Shown in pieces: positions 16,653 through 25,810 of a stretch of 64,000 nt of DNA. Made by a program: the position numbers and the translations under genes. Source of the DNA: Phyllobacterium trifolii (GTDB lineage Bacteria > Pseudomonadota > Alphaproteobacteria > Rhizobiales > Rhizobiaceae); contig NZ_JACHXN010000023.1 in the NCBI RefSeq assembly GCF_014192095.1, forward strand, positions 1-64,000, read 5' to 3'. The notes under the pieces are model-generated. The model had not been told where the DNA came from. It worked only from the letters and a program-made list of their open reading frames with translations, and did not search any database. Within the stretch, counting starts at the first letter, position 1. Each line of letters starts with the position of its first letter.

Positions 16653-17662
16653 TGACCGCTCCAATCAAAACGGTCAATGCCGCCATCGTCGGCCTTGGAT
16701 GGTGGGGCAAGAAGATGACCCAACTGGTCAATGCCGGCGGAGCGGACATGCGTTTCACGCGCGCCGTCGATCCCACGCCGGAAGCCAAGGCTTTCGCGGA
16801 TGAGCGTGGACTGACCTTTTCGGAAACACTATCCAGTGCTCTTGCCGATCCGGAGATCGAGGCAGTTGTTCTTGCAACGCCCCATTCCCTGCATGAAGAG
16901 CAGATCACTGAGGCAGTTTCCGCCGGAAAACACGTGTTCTGTGAAAAGCCGCTTGCTCTGACCCGGGCAGGTGCGGAGCGGTCTGTGGCCCGTTGCCATG
17001 AAGCAGGACTTGTTCTGGGAATGGGGCATGAGCGCCGTTTCGAGCCCCCAATCGCGGCCATACTTGATGCTGCAGACAACGGAAAATTGGGACGCCTGCT
17101 GCAGATCGAAGCAAATTTCAGTCACGACAAGTTTCTGACACTCGATCCGACCAACTGGCGACTAAAAGCCGATCAGGCTCCTGCTGGCGGAATGACAGCG
17201 ACGGGCATCCACCTGACCGATCTTTCCGTCCGGTTGATGGGTCCGGCACGCGACGTCCGCGTTGCCTGTGAAAATCTTGCCTCCGGGATTCCGCAAGGTG
17301 ACACCATGAGCGCGCATGTGCGCTTCGTAAACGGTGGTTCGGCCTATGTGTCTGCGACCCTCGCAACCCCCTTCATTTCCCGTTTTGCAATCTTCGGCAC
17401 ACTAGGCTGGATCGAAGTGCGCGATAAGGCGCATGTCGAGGCGCCGGACGGATGGATCGTTACCGAAGGATGGAAAGACAAGCCGATTACGGTACGTGAG
17501 GTTAATCCGGCAGAACCGGTGCGCGACAACCTTCGTGCATTCGCCCATGCGGTGCGGGGCATTGCCCCATACCCGATCACCGGGCAGGAGATGATCGACA
17601 ACATTGCACTTTTGGAAGCCATCGTCCGCTCGGCTGGGTCCGGGATGGTCGAGACACTTTAA
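16652..17662 (+). CDS. Gfo/Idh/MocA-family oxidoreductase
   Basis: 336 residues. Rossmann motif AIVGLGWWGKKM (residues 11-22) and the family's EKP motif at 98-100 (VFCEKPLALT). GMTATGIHLTDLSVRLMG holds the catalytic His/Asp pair (D-x2-H type region). The family oxidises sugars and inositols at a ring carbon. Its start shares one base with the stop of the YciI gene (TGATG). Probably works on the imported cyclic or sugar substrate. Confidence 0.88.
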   Translation: MTAPIKTVNAAIVGLGWWGKKMTQLVNAGGADMRFTRAVDPTPEAKAFADERGLTFSETLSSALADPEIEAVVLATPHSLHEEQITEAVSAGKHVFCEKPLALTRAGAERSVARCHEAGLVLGMGHERRFEPPIAAILDAADNGKLGRLLQIEANFSHDKFLTLDPTNWRLKADQAPAGGMTATGIHLTDLSVRLMGPARDVRVACENLASGIPQGDTMSAHVRFVNGGSAYVSATLATPFISRFAIFGTLGWIEVRDKAHVEAPDGWIVTEGWKDKPITVREVNPAEPVRDNLRAFAHAVRGIAPYPITGQEMIDNIALLEAIVRSAGSGMVETL

Positions 17663-17684
17663 TGAAATACGCGGGAGAAAACAT

Positions 17685-18668
17685 ATGAAAGCACTGGTTT
17701 TCGAGGCTCCGGAAAAACCCGTCATTGCTGACATGCCGATGCCGGAAGTTGCTCCAACGGAAGTTCTGGTTCGTACAAAGGCCGTTGGCATCTGCCATTC
17801 CGACTACGAATTGCTGGCCGGACGATACATCATTCCCATCGCCTATCCGGTTACACCGGGCCATGAATGGGCCGGCGAAATTGTCGAGGTCGGGCAGGCC
17901 GTCAAGGGTTTCAAAGTAGGCGACCGGGTGGTCGGTGAATGTGTGGTGCGTACGCCAGAGCGGTTGCATCATTTCGGCTTTTCACTCAGTGGCGCGGATC
18001 GTGAATTCTTCACGGTGAATCCCGAATGGCTGCATAAGTTGCCGGACGCCGTGGACAATAAGAGAGCTGCTCTCATCGAGCCGTTTACATGCGGCTTCTA
18101 CGCGGTGTTGCGTTCTGGCGGCACGAATGCCAGCGAAACGGTGGTGGTTTCCGGCGGGGGTACGATCGGTCTCGTTTCCGCGGCGGCAGCCATCGGCATG
18201 GGTGCGCGCGTGATTGTCATCGATCCGCTCTCGACCCGGCGCGATGTAGCATTGAAGCTTGGCGCAGACGTTGTGATTGATCCGTCGGACGGCGGTGCGG
18301 CCGAGAAGGTACGCGAGTTTACCGGTGGCCACGGCGCTGATCTGGTGATCGAGGCATCCGGACACGATGCATCACTTGCCGCAGCATTCGATTATGCTCG
18401 CGAGGAAGGGCGCATGTCGATGGTCGGCATCAATATCGGCCGGAAGGTGCCGGTCAACATCGGGCAGATTCAGATGAAGAATTTGACCGTGAAAGGCTGC
18501 ATAGGCTCCCCTGGCGTATGGCCTGCAGCCATTCGGTTTCTGGAGCGAACAGGTCTTGATCTTTCACCGATCCAGACGCACGACTTCGCATTGACCGAAG
18601 CTGTGGAAGCCTTTGCGTTCGGTCAGGATGCCACGCGCAGCATCAAAATAACCCTCCTCAATAGTTGA
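17685..18668 (+). CDS. Zinc-type alcohol dehydrogenase (MDR family, polyol/sugar-acid type)
   Basis: 327 residues. Catalytic zinc ligands Cys37 (GICHSD), His60 and Glu61 (GHEW), with the EPFTCG region further on. Rossmann motif SGGGTIGLVSAAAAIG. The structural-zinc cysteines are missing, as in several sorbitol and galactitol dehydrogenase relatives. Start at the ATG at 17685 with CGGGAGA upstream. The second MDR enzyme of the operon; a distinct substrate position or stereochemistry is likely. Confidence 0.86.
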   Translation: MKALVFEAPEKPVIADMPMPEVAPTEVLVRTKAVGICHSDYELLAGRYIIPIAYPVTPGHEWAGEIVEVGQAVKGFKVGDRVVGECVVRTPERLHHFGFSLSGADREFFTVNPEWLHKLPDAVDNKRAALIEPFTCGFYAVLRSGGTNASETVVVSGGGTIGLVSAAAAIGMGARVIVIDPLSTRRDVALKLGADVVIDPSDGGAAEKVREFTGGHGADLVIEASGHDASLAAAFDYAREEGRMSMVGINIGRKVPVNIGQIQMKNLTVKGCIGSPGVWPAAIRFLERTGLDLSPIQTHDFALTEAVEAFAFGQDATRSIKITLLNS

Positions 18669-18678
18669 GACAATTTTT

Positions 18679-19737
18679 ATGAAACATGCACTCATCGCTG
18701 GCATCACCGGAATCGTAGGCGGCCATCTCGCGGAACATCTGCTCTCCGCAGGAGGGTGGACGGTCTCCGGTCTGTCACGGTCCCCCTCCCGCCTGGACGG
18801 CGTTAATTCGCTGAATGCTGACCTGAATGATCCAGCCAGTCTCAAGGCGGCCCTGGCAGACGTACGCCCCAGCCATGTGTTCATTACCACCTGGTCGCGA
18901 CAGGCAACGGAAGTCGAGAATATTCGCGTGAACGGTGGCATGGTCCGCAACCTGCTCCAGGCGGTGGAGGGCCGGGGCGTGGAACATACGGCACTCGTCA
19001 CGGGGACCAAGCACTACCTCGGGCCCTTCGAGGCCTATGCCAAATCCAAACCGGAAACCCCATTCCGTGAAGATCAGCCGCGGCTTCCTTTCGACAATTT
19101 CTATTATGTCCAGGAAGATGAAGTCTTTGCAGCCGCAAAGCGTGACGGTTTCACCTGGTCCGTTCACCGGCCGCACACACTAATCGGGTATGCGGTCGGC
19201 AATGTCATGAACATGGCAGCCACGCTTGGGGTTTATGCTTCGATCTGCCGCGAGACGGGTCGTCCGTTCGTGTTTCCGGGTTCGCCGCAGCAATGGGAAG
19301 CAGCCATCGATGTGACGGACGGCCGAATTCTTGCGAAACATCTGCTCTGGGCGGCCACAACACCCCAGGCTAAAAATCTCGCATTCAACGTCGTCAACGG
19401 TGAAATCTTCCGCTGGAACTGGCTGTGGCCGCGCTTGGCAGCTTATTTCGGTATCGATGCCGCTCCTTATCCCGGCAAAGCGGGGCCATTGGAAATTAGC
19501 ATGGCGGATGCAGGTCCGATCTGGGACAACATTGTCGCCAAGAACGACCTTGAGCCCAACCATCTCTCCAAGGTTGCATCATTCTGGCATACCGACGCTG
19601 ATCTTGGTCGCGAAGTCGAAACTTTCAACGATATGACTTTGAGCCGGAAACTCGGCTTCCTCGACTATCAGGATACTGTTGCATCCTTTACCGATGCTTT
19701 CGATCGGTTGCGTGCGGATCGCATTATCCCCCGATAA
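18679..19737 (+). CDS. PRISE-family enone reductase (progesterone 5-beta-reductase/iridoid synthase-like)
   Basis: 352 residues. An extended SDR with GITGIVGGHLAE at 8-19. The diagnostic PRISE motifs are present: TGTKHYLGPF with Lys111, NFYYVQED with Tyr142/143, WSVHRPHTLIGY, NMAATLGVYASICRETG, and AFNVVNGEIFRWNWLW. These enzymes reduce activated C=C bonds of enones with NADPH instead of using the usual SDR Tyr-x3-Lys. In this operon it could reduce a cyclic enone formed by dehydration of a keto-polyol. The Shine-Dalgarno is weak. Confidence 0.88.
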   Translation: MKHALIAGITGIVGGHLAEHLLSAGGWTVSGLSRSPSRLDGVNSLNADLNDPASLKAALADVRPSHVFITTWSRQATEVENIRVNGGMVRNLLQAVEGRGVEHTALVTGTKHYLGPFEAYAKSKPETPFREDQPRLPFDNFYYVQEDEVFAAAKRDGFTWSVHRPHTLIGYAVGNVMNMAATLGVYASICRETGRPFVFPGSPQQWEAAIDVTDGRILAKHLLWAATTPQAKNLAFNVVNGEIFRWNWLWPRLAAYFGIDAAPYPGKAGPLEISMADAGPIWDNIVAKNDLEPNHLSKVASFWHTDADLGREVETFNDMTLSRKLGFLDYQDTVASFTDAFDRLRADRIIPR

Positions 19738-19759
19738 TCAAAGAACAAGGATGAAGGCG

Positions 19760-20659
19760 ATGACTGATCACGCACAGGTTCCCGCAAGCGATGCAAAAGA
19801 CGGTTATTTCACCGAGGAAAACTCAGCAGACGTTGTAATCGCCCGCATGGCTGCGTCAAAGGATGAGCGGCTGCGTAGCGTCATGAGTGTCTTGATCTGG
19901 CATCTGCACGCTGCTGTGAAAGAAATTGAGCCCACGGAAGCGGAATGGATGGCTGCCATCCAGTTTCTCACGCAAACGGGTCAGATCTGCAGTGATTGGC
20001 GGCAGGAATATATCCTGCTGTCTGACATTCTCGGTGTGTCGATGCTCGTCGACGCGATCAATAACCGGAAGCCTACAGGCGCCACAGAAACAACGGTGCT
20101 CGGGCCGTTCCATGTTTCGAATGCGCCGCGTTACGAAAATGGCGCCAATATTTGCCTGGACGGGAAGGGCGAGCCGCTTCTGGTGGCCGGACGGGTCTCC
20201 GACACGGCGGGAAAACCTGTTGCCGGTGCCTTGCTCGATGTCTGGCAGGCCAATGATGAAGGCTTTTACGATGTGCAGCAAAAGGGTGTCCAACCGGAGA
20301 TGAACCTGCGCGGCATCTTTAAAACCGATGCTGACGGTCGTTATTGGTTCCGGTCGGTTAAGCCGAAATATTACCCGATCCCGGATGATGGTCCTGTCGG
20401 CAAGCTGCTCACCGCCATGGGTCGGCATCCGTTCCGGCCTGCGCATATTCACTTCATTGTCGGAGCCGATGGATATCAGCCTATTACCACCCATATCTTC
20501 ACGCCCGATTGCCCCTATCTCCACTCCGATGCGGTGTTTGGGGTAAAGGCCGATCTGATCGTCGAATTTGTGGAGAAAGACGATGCCGCTCAGGCTACGG
20601 AGCTCGGGTTCTCCAACCCATTCCACACTGTCGAGTGCAATTTCGTACTGGCTTCCTGA
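19760..20659 (+). CDS. Intradiol ring-cleavage dioxygenase (hydroxyquinol 1,2-dioxygenase type)
   Basis: 299 residues. An N-terminal helical dimerisation domain (to about 110), then the intradiol beta-sandwich. Iron ligands are Tyr170 (EGFYDVQ), Tyr204 or 205 (KPKYYPIPDDGPVG), His229 and His231 (RPAHIHF). The PIPDDGPVG and LDVWQAN blocks are those of catechol/hydroxyquinol dioxygenases. The adjacent maleylacetate reductase argues for hydroxyquinol, cleaved to maleylacetate. ATG at 19760 has AAGGA eight bases upstream. Confidence 0.9.
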   Translation: MTDHAQVPASDAKDGYFTEENSADVVIARMAASKDERLRSVMSVLIWHLHAAVKEIEPTEAEWMAAIQFLTQTGQICSDWRQEYILLSDILGVSMLVDAINNRKPTGATETTVLGPFHVSNAPRYENGANICLDGKGEPLLVAGRVSDTAGKPVAGALLDVWQANDEGFYDVQQKGVQPEMNLRGIFKTDADGRYWFRSVKPKYYPIPDDGPVGKLLTAMGRHPFRPAHIHFIVGADGYQPITTHIFTPDCPYLHSDAVFGVKADLIVEFVEKDDAAQATELGFSNPFHTVECNFVLAS

Positions 20660-20687
20660 TGGCCAGACACAACGGTAAGGAATTCGC

Positions 20688-21764
20688 ATGAGCGATTTTG
20701 TCTATAGCGCAAATCCGGGCCGGGTGATTTTCGGATCGGGCACTATTTCGCGGTTGGGCGAAGAGGCTGATCGCCTCGGCGTTAAACGTATTGTGGTGTT
20801 GTCTACACCTGAACAGGAAGAACAGGCGGGGGCAATTGCCGTTAACCTCGGTGCGCGTACGGTTGGCCTGTTTGCGGGTGCGCAGATGCATACGCCGACG
20901 GATGTCACCCAGAATGCGATGGACCTGATCGCATCGCGGGATGCGGACGCCGTGGTCTCCATTGGCGGCGGTTCAACAACCGGACTTGGCAAAGCCATCG
21001 CTTTTCGCACGGACCTGCCGCAGATTGTTGTTCCAACGACCTATGCCGGATCGGAGGCAACACCCATCCTCGGCGAGACGGAAGCTGGAAAAAAGGTGAC
21101 CAAGTCCGACCCCCGGATCCTTCCGGAGGTGATCATCTACGATGTGGATCTAACCTTGACCCTGCCCGTGGGGATGTCGGTTACGAGCGGCGTAAATGCC
21201 ATAGCCCATGCGGCAGAGGCGCTTTACGCGCGCGAAGCCAATCCGGTCATTTCCATGATGGCAGAAGAGGGCATTTCGGCGATTGCCCGGGCCCTGCCTC
21301 TGATTCAGGCAAATCCATCCGATTTGGCTGCGCGGTCGGATGCTCTCTACGGAGCGTGGCTATGCGGTGTTTGCCTGGGTTCGGTTGGCATGGCACTGCA
21401 TCACAAACTCTGTCACACCCTTGGCGGCATGTTTGGTCTCCCTCATGCGTCAATGCATACGATAATTCTGCCCTATGCCCTGGCCTATAATGCCCATGCC
21501 GCGCCGCAAGCCATGCAGCGGATAGCAAGGGCCATCAATCAGGAACGGGCGCCGCTCGGCTTGTTCGATCTGACGAGGAAGCTCGGTGGTCAAATTGCTC
21601 TAAAAGATATCGGTATGCCCGCGGAGGGTATCGAGCAGGCAGTCGACGAGATTTTGGCAAAGCCATACTGGAATCCGGAAGCCTTGGCACGTGGACCTTT
21701 AATCAGATTGCTGACGGCGGCCTATTCCGGCGAGTTGCCTGCGGACGATCTGTTCCAGCGCTGA
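20688..21764 (+). CDS. Maleylacetate reductase
   Basis: 358 residues, group III (iron-type) alcohol dehydrogenase fold. SIGGGSTTGLGKAIA binds the cofactor, and VPTTYAGSEATPILGET is diagnostic of maleylacetate reductases. HKLCHTLGGMFGLPHASMH carries the conserved histidines. It reduces maleylacetate to 3-oxoadipate with NAD(P)H, the second lower step after hydroxyquinol cleavage. Last gene of the operon; no obvious terminator follows. Confidence 0.93.
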   Translation: MSDFVYSANPGRVIFGSGTISRLGEEADRLGVKRIVVLSTPEQEEQAGAIAVNLGARTVGLFAGAQMHTPTDVTQNAMDLIASRDADAVVSIGGGSTTGLGKAIAFRTDLPQIVVPTTYAGSEATPILGETEAGKKVTKSDPRILPEVIIYDVDLTLTLPVGMSVTSGVNAIAHAAEALYAREANPVISMMAEEGISAIARALPLIQANPSDLAARSDALYGAWLCGVCLGSVGMALHHKLCHTLGGMFGLPHASMHTIILPYALAYNAHAAPQAMQRIARAINQERAPLGLFDLTRKLGGQIALKDIGMPAEGIEQAVDEILAKPYWNPEALARGPLIRLLTAAYSGELPADDLFQR

Positions 21765-22373
21765 AACAGGCTTCGATCCGGAGTTCAATTCTGGGGGGTC
21801 TAGTTGGAAATATCCAGAATTTGGAGCTGTCGTTATTCTGGCGGTGCTGATTACAACCGAACCTGGGGCGATAGATCAGATTGTGAAATCGTTGAAAGTG
21901 CCTCGGCATGAATAGCGTCGCATCAGTGCTCTATGACGGGCCAGTTCGAGCCGCCGAAAAGCGCTCTGAGGGAAACAGAGATTGTGGAGGAATGATGTTG
22001 ATTGCTCTTTTGTCCAAGGGATGTGTCAAGTTTTCCTCGTTTTGCAAGCTAGCTTTGCGTGAGGCCGGGGCGTCTCAGAGCGTTTGTCAATGCGAAACAA
22101 GCTCCTCGACGGATGAACCGGGGAAGAAGTCAGAGGAACCCAAATATGATGCTTTCGGCGATAGGACTATCCGCGTTCCGAAGACGCGTTCCAGACAAGG
22201 CAGAATAGTCAGTTAAACCCTTTTATGGAAACACGGGACGCGGAGATTTGCCAACTTAGCTTTCGAACATTTCGCGGCTGTCGACAATCGTGAGACCGAT
22301 CGCTAGCCGGAATCAATGGCCATAGTGTATGCGCAGATTAGGCGCCCCTAGCACTGCCAGATGGAGATAGTAC
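21765..22373. other. Non-coding stretch, 609 bases
   Basis: No supported gene. A 102-codon frame at 21908-22216 has no ribosome site or known motif, and its start region gives no homology by eye. No strong T-run terminator was found after maleylacetate reductase. The last part must hold the promoter of the reductase gene at 22374. Confidence 0.45.
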
Positions 22374-23435
22374 ATGACTTGGAATAAAGAAGGCGGTCCA
22401 AGGATCGCGTTCGTCGGAACAGGCGCGCAGGGCGCATCGATCGGAGCGGATTTTGCTTTAGCGGGACTTGATGTCACGTTCATCGAACAGTGGCCTGAAC
22501 ACGTCATGGCAATTCGTGAAAATGGCATTACGGTCAACTTGCCGACCCGCACCATCAACGTCAAAGTGCCCGCGTTACACCTGTGCCAGGTGGCCGAGAT
22601 TCGTGAGCCGTTCGACCTCGTCTTCCTCATCGTCAAGGCATACGACACCAAATGGGCATGCCAACTGATAGAGCCTTGCCTCGCACCGGATGGCCTTGTT
22701 GTAGGCCTTCAAAACGGCATGACCCATGATGATATCGCAGCCATCGTCGGCCGGGAACGGACTATCGGCGCGGTTATCGAGATTGCGTCCAATATGTTCG
22801 TGCCTGGCGTAACCAACCGGCAAAACGATCATGATACATCGTGGTTTGCTCTCGGCGCGCTTGATCCCAAGACGCAGGAGCGAGTGGAAAGCGTTGCAGA
22901 ACTGCTGCGCAATCCAGGTACCGTTGAGGTCACCGATGATATTCGCTCTGCAAAATGGATGAAGCTCGTGGTCAACGCTGCTGAGTTGATCCCGTCTGCA
23001 ATCCCCAATTTGCCGCTTGCCGATGCTGCCCGGGCACCGGGAATGCTGGAGGTCATGCGGGAAGCCGGTTACGAAGCCATGCGCGCTGCCTTGGCTGATG
23101 GCGCAAAGGTCGTTCCCATCATCGGTATGCCCCCTGTCACAACCAATCATCCGGATCGGTACGTCGATCAGATTTTCGAGGAGGTATTGAAGACATTCTC
23201 TCAATCGGACACCCTGACGACCTCACTCCAGGATTGGCGCAAAGGTCGGCGTGCTGAGGTTCAGGAAGTCAATGGCTGGGTCGTGGACACATTGCGAAAG
23301 CACGGCCAGTCCGCGCCAGTCAATCAGCGTGTGATGGACGTGGCATTCGAGATCGAGAAGGGAAAACTCCAGGCCCGTCCTGAGAACTCGAAACTTCTGA
23401 TCGAAGCATATGAGGCTGTAGCCGATCGGCAATGA
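22374..23435 (+). CDS. Ketopantoate reductase (ApbA/PanE) family protein
   Basis: 353 residues. RIAFVGTGAQGASIGADFALAG is the N-terminal dinucleotide motif, LVFLIVKAYDTKWAC and LVVGLQNGM are the family's second and third blocks, and KWMKLVVNAAELIPSA is the catalytic-lysine region. True PanE makes pantoate. Isolated copies in catabolic regions often reduce or oxidise other 2-keto or 2-hydroxy acids, so the substrate is open. GGAG about 8 bases upstream sets the start. Confidence 0.85.
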   Translation: MTWNKEGGPRIAFVGTGAQGASIGADFALAGLDVTFIEQWPEHVMAIRENGITVNLPTRTINVKVPALHLCQVAEIREPFDLVFLIVKAYDTKWACQLIEPCLAPDGLVVGLQNGMTHDDIAAIVGRERTIGAVIEIASNMFVPGVTNRQNDHDTSWFALGALDPKTQERVESVAELLRNPGTVEVTDDIRSAKWMKLVVNAAELIPSAIPNLPLADAARAPGMLEVMREAGYEAMRAALADGAKVVPIIGMPPVTTNHPDRYVDQIFEEVLKTFSQSDTLTTSLQDWRKGRRAEVQEVNGWVVDTLRKHGQSAPVNQRVMDVAFEIEKGKLQARPENSKLLIEAYEAVADRQ

Positions 23436-23471
23436 AGCCGAAGGAGTGAACGACTATCAACCGTTTGGTGC

Positions 23472-23650
23472 GTGCGCGGACCGGGAAGCGCGCTCGTCGG
23501 CGAAAGCGGTTGCGGGAAATCCACGACTGGTTACAGCATTCTTGGCTTCGCTCCCGTGACAGATGGTGAAGTACGCTTTGAAGGCAAAATTCTCAACTCC
23601 ATGACGCCCAAGGCCCTCCGATCTGGTATCCAGCGAAATGCAGCTGCCGA
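23472..23650 (+). pseudogene. Oligopeptide-type ABC ATPase fragment
   Basis: About 60 codons of an OppD/DppF-like ATPase: ALVGESGCGKSTTG (Walker A), then APVTDGEVRFEGK and SPKAL-like MTPKALRSGIQ. The reading breaks off before the Q-loop, and the signature and Walker B motifs are absent. The remainder runs into the dispersed repeat. A remnant of a lost peptide importer. Confidence 0.7.
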
Positions 23651-23689
23651 GGGCGAAGGTTCACGCCTTGTTTCGAGTTTGCTGAAAAG

Positions 23690-23769
23690 ATCGCATAACG
23701 TCTCTTCGGGAACCACTTTCAGACACCCCCCCGTTTGGGTGGGTCTGCGGATCGAATCCCATCAAGGCG
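23690..23769 (+). repeat. Dispersed T-arm-like repeat, copy A
   Basis: Starts ATCGCATAACGTCTC, then GGAACC, a strong hairpin (CAGA-CACCC against GGGTG-GG-TCTG), GCGGATCGAATCCC and ATCAAGGCG. It shares these blocks in order with copies B (37464-37531) and C (249-315). It directly follows the broken ABC ATPase. Confidence 0.5.
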
Positions 23770-24051
23770 GGCATTTGAAGTCAGATCTCCAATGAGTGGC
23801 GGTCCGGTACACTGACTATCTGGAATTGGTGGGTGAGCTAGACAACGGATATGCACCATCTACTCGTCATTGCGGCCATAGCGGCCACTGAACTAACGCC
23901 ATCAAATGACGGAGATGGGGCCGACTACCGACTGTCCGCTGCTAGGATACCAAAGGAGAAAGCGGACTTTTGGGTACTCGGCGCCAAGGTCTGGGGATTG
24001 TCTAAAGCGGACTCTACTCGTCATCTGTCGACTGTGGGGCATTCTGAGCGG
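23770..24051. other. Non-coding stretch before aroQ
   Basis: No supported gene. Frames here are short and lack motifs. It separates the repeat and gene fragment from the end of the minus-strand TRAP/aroQ operon; a terminator for that operon would be expected but no clear hairpin was seen. Confidence 0.4.
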
Positions 24052-24504
24052 TTATCGCTGTCGGCGTCGCACCAAATCCCGGATCGCGGCGACCGCGATC
24101 CCGTAGCCCTCCGCGCCGAGCCCCGCCATGACCGCCGTGGCCGTCATGGAAACGAGCGACTTGTGGTAGATCGCTTCGCGCCGGTGGACGTTGGAGATGT
24201 GGAACTCGATGATCGGGCCGGGGAACATCTTGAGCGCATCTAGGATGGCGATCGAGGTGAAAGTCCAGCCTGCGGGGTTGATGATGATGGCCGAACCTTC
24301 GTCGATCGCCTCGTGGATCCAGTCGATCATCCGTTCCTCGCTGTTGGTCTGGCGGAATTCGACCTTCCAGTCGCCCGCCGCATCGCGGCAGAACGCCTCG
24401 ACTTCGGCGAGCGTGGTCTTGCCGTAAATCTCGGGCTCGCGCTTGCCGAGGCGGTTGAGGTTCGGGCCGTTGAGGACATAGAGCGGTTTGATGTCAGCGG
24501 TCAT
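24052..24504 (-). CDS. aroQ: 3-Dehydroquinate dehydratase, type II
   Basis: 150 residues, the usual size. NGPNLNRLGKREPEIYG carries the family's Arg and Tyr, INPAGWTFTSIAILDAL is the active-site strand (usually NPGAxTHTS, here changed), and EFHISNVHRREAIYHKS holds the catalytic His region. The enzyme converts 3-dehydroquinate to 3-dehydroshikimate. Next to a TRAP importer and QuiC its role is most likely catabolic (quinate). ATG at 24504 lies 4 bases after the permease stop; a longer in-frame extension upstream overlaps dctM and is rejected. Confidence 0.9.
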   Translation of the reverse strand: MTADIKPLYVLNGPNLNRLGKREPEIYGKTTLAEVEAFCRDAAGDWKVEFRQTNSEERMIDWIHEAIDEGSAIIINPAGWTFTSIAILDALKMFPGPIIEFHISNVHRREAIYHKSLVSMTATAVMAGLGAEGYGIAVAAIRDLVRRRQR

Positions 24505-24508
24505 GGCA

Positions 24509-25810
24509 TTATCCCTGGTAGCCCAGCAGGCGGGGCAGGAAGAGGACGGTTTCCGGTACGAAGGTGATGATGATGAGGCAGACCACCATCCAGAAGATGA
24601 AGGGTGCGGCATCGCGGATGATATCCTTCACCGGTGCGCCGGAAATGTTGGTCATGATGAAGAGCAGCAGCCCGTAAGGCGGCGTCACCAGCCCCAGCAT
24701 GATGTTGACCACGACGACGACGCCGAAATGCACCATGTCGATGCCGAGCGCCTGTGCCGTGGGGATGAAAACCGGGACGATGATCAGCAGGATGGCGGTG
24801 CCTTCGAGGATGCAGCCGAGGATTAGCAGGATGACATTGACGAGTATCAGGAACGTCGTCGGCGTCATCTCCCAGCCAGTCAGCAATACGCGGATGCTGT
24901 CCGGGATGTTTTCGACGGTCACGACGTAGTTGAACACCAGCGACCCGGCGATCAGCATGCCGATGGAAGCGGACGTCTTGGCGCTGACAAGCAATGAGCC
25001 GTAGAAATCCGTGAAACTGATCGAGCGGTAGAGCACGACCGAAATCACCAGCGCATAGGCGGCGGCGAGCGCGGCGGCCTCGGTCGGCGTGGTGATGCCG
25101 CTATAGATGCAGCCGAGCAGCAGGACGGGCATCATCAGCGACGGGAATGCCCGCCAGGTGATCAGCGGAATTTCCCTGAGCGGCACCGGATCCTCGACCG
25201 GAAAGTTCTTGCGGCGCGCGGTGATCGCCACCTGCATCATTTGCAGGCCGGCCATCAACAGACCGGGTATCATGCCGCCGAGAAAGAGGTAGCCGATCGA
25301 CGCATCGGAAACGAGCGCATAGAGCACCATCGGGATCGATGGCGGGATGATCGGGCCGATGACCGAGGTCACGGCCGTCAGCGCTGCGGCGAAGCTCGGC
25401 GTGTAGCGATTGTCGCGGGTCATCATGTTCTGCATCATCCGGCCCGAGCCCGCCGCATCGGCGATGGCCGAGCCGGACATGCCGGCGAAGATGATGCTCT
25501 GGACCACATTGACCTGCGCCAACCCGCCACGAAAGCGGCCGACCAGCACGTTGCAGAAGGTCAGAAGCCGCTCGGTCATCGAGCCGATATTCATGAACTC
25601 GGCCGCCAGGATGAAGAGCGGCACCGCAAGGATGATGTAATTGGTGTACATTCCGTTCAGTAACTGCTCGGCGACGGTTCCCATGTCGGCGCCGGTGAGG
25701 AACAGGTAAAGGACCGAACCGCAGATCATCGAAAGACCGATCGGCATTCCGATCAGCGCCAGGAACGTCATCAGGATAATAGCGATGGAGAATGGGCTCG
25801 CGAGGTTCAT
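24509..25810 (-). CDS. TRAP transporter large permease (DctM family)
   Basis: 433 residues with about 12 membrane segments: ALIGMPIGLSMICGSVLYLFL near the N-terminus, MSGSAIADAAGSGRMM in the first half (the DctM signature), VIGPIIPPSIPMVLY, GCILEGTAILLIIVPVF and VVVVNIMLGLVTPP. It imports an organic acid driven by a sodium or proton gradient, probably quinate or shikimate given its neighbours. Overlaps the small-permease stop by 4 bases. Confidence 0.93.
   Translation of the reverse strand: MNLASPFSIAIILMTFLALIGMPIGLSMICGSVLYLFLTGADMGTVAEQLLNGMYTNYIILAVPLFILAAEFMNIGSMTERLLTFCNVLVGRFRGGLAQVNVVQSIIFAGMSGSAIADAAGSGRMMQNMMTRDNRYTPSFAAALTAVTSVIGPIIPPSIPMVLYALVSDASIGYLFLGGMIPGLLMAGLQMMQVAITARRKNFPVEDPVPLREIPLITWRAFPSLMMPVLLLGCIYSGITTPTEAAALAAAYALVISVVLYRSISFTDFYGSLLVSAKTSASIGMLIAGSLVFNYVVTVENIPDSIRVLLTGWEMTPTTFLILVNVILLILGCILEGTAILLIIVPVFIPTAQALGIDMVHFGVVVVVNIMLGLVTPPYGLLLFIMTNISGAPVKDIIRDAAPFIFWMVVCLIIITFVPETVLFLPRLLGYQG

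Noticed and set aside
21908-22216. 102-codon frame after maleylacetate reductase
   Set aside because: No ribosome site, no motif and unusual composition compared with its neighbours.
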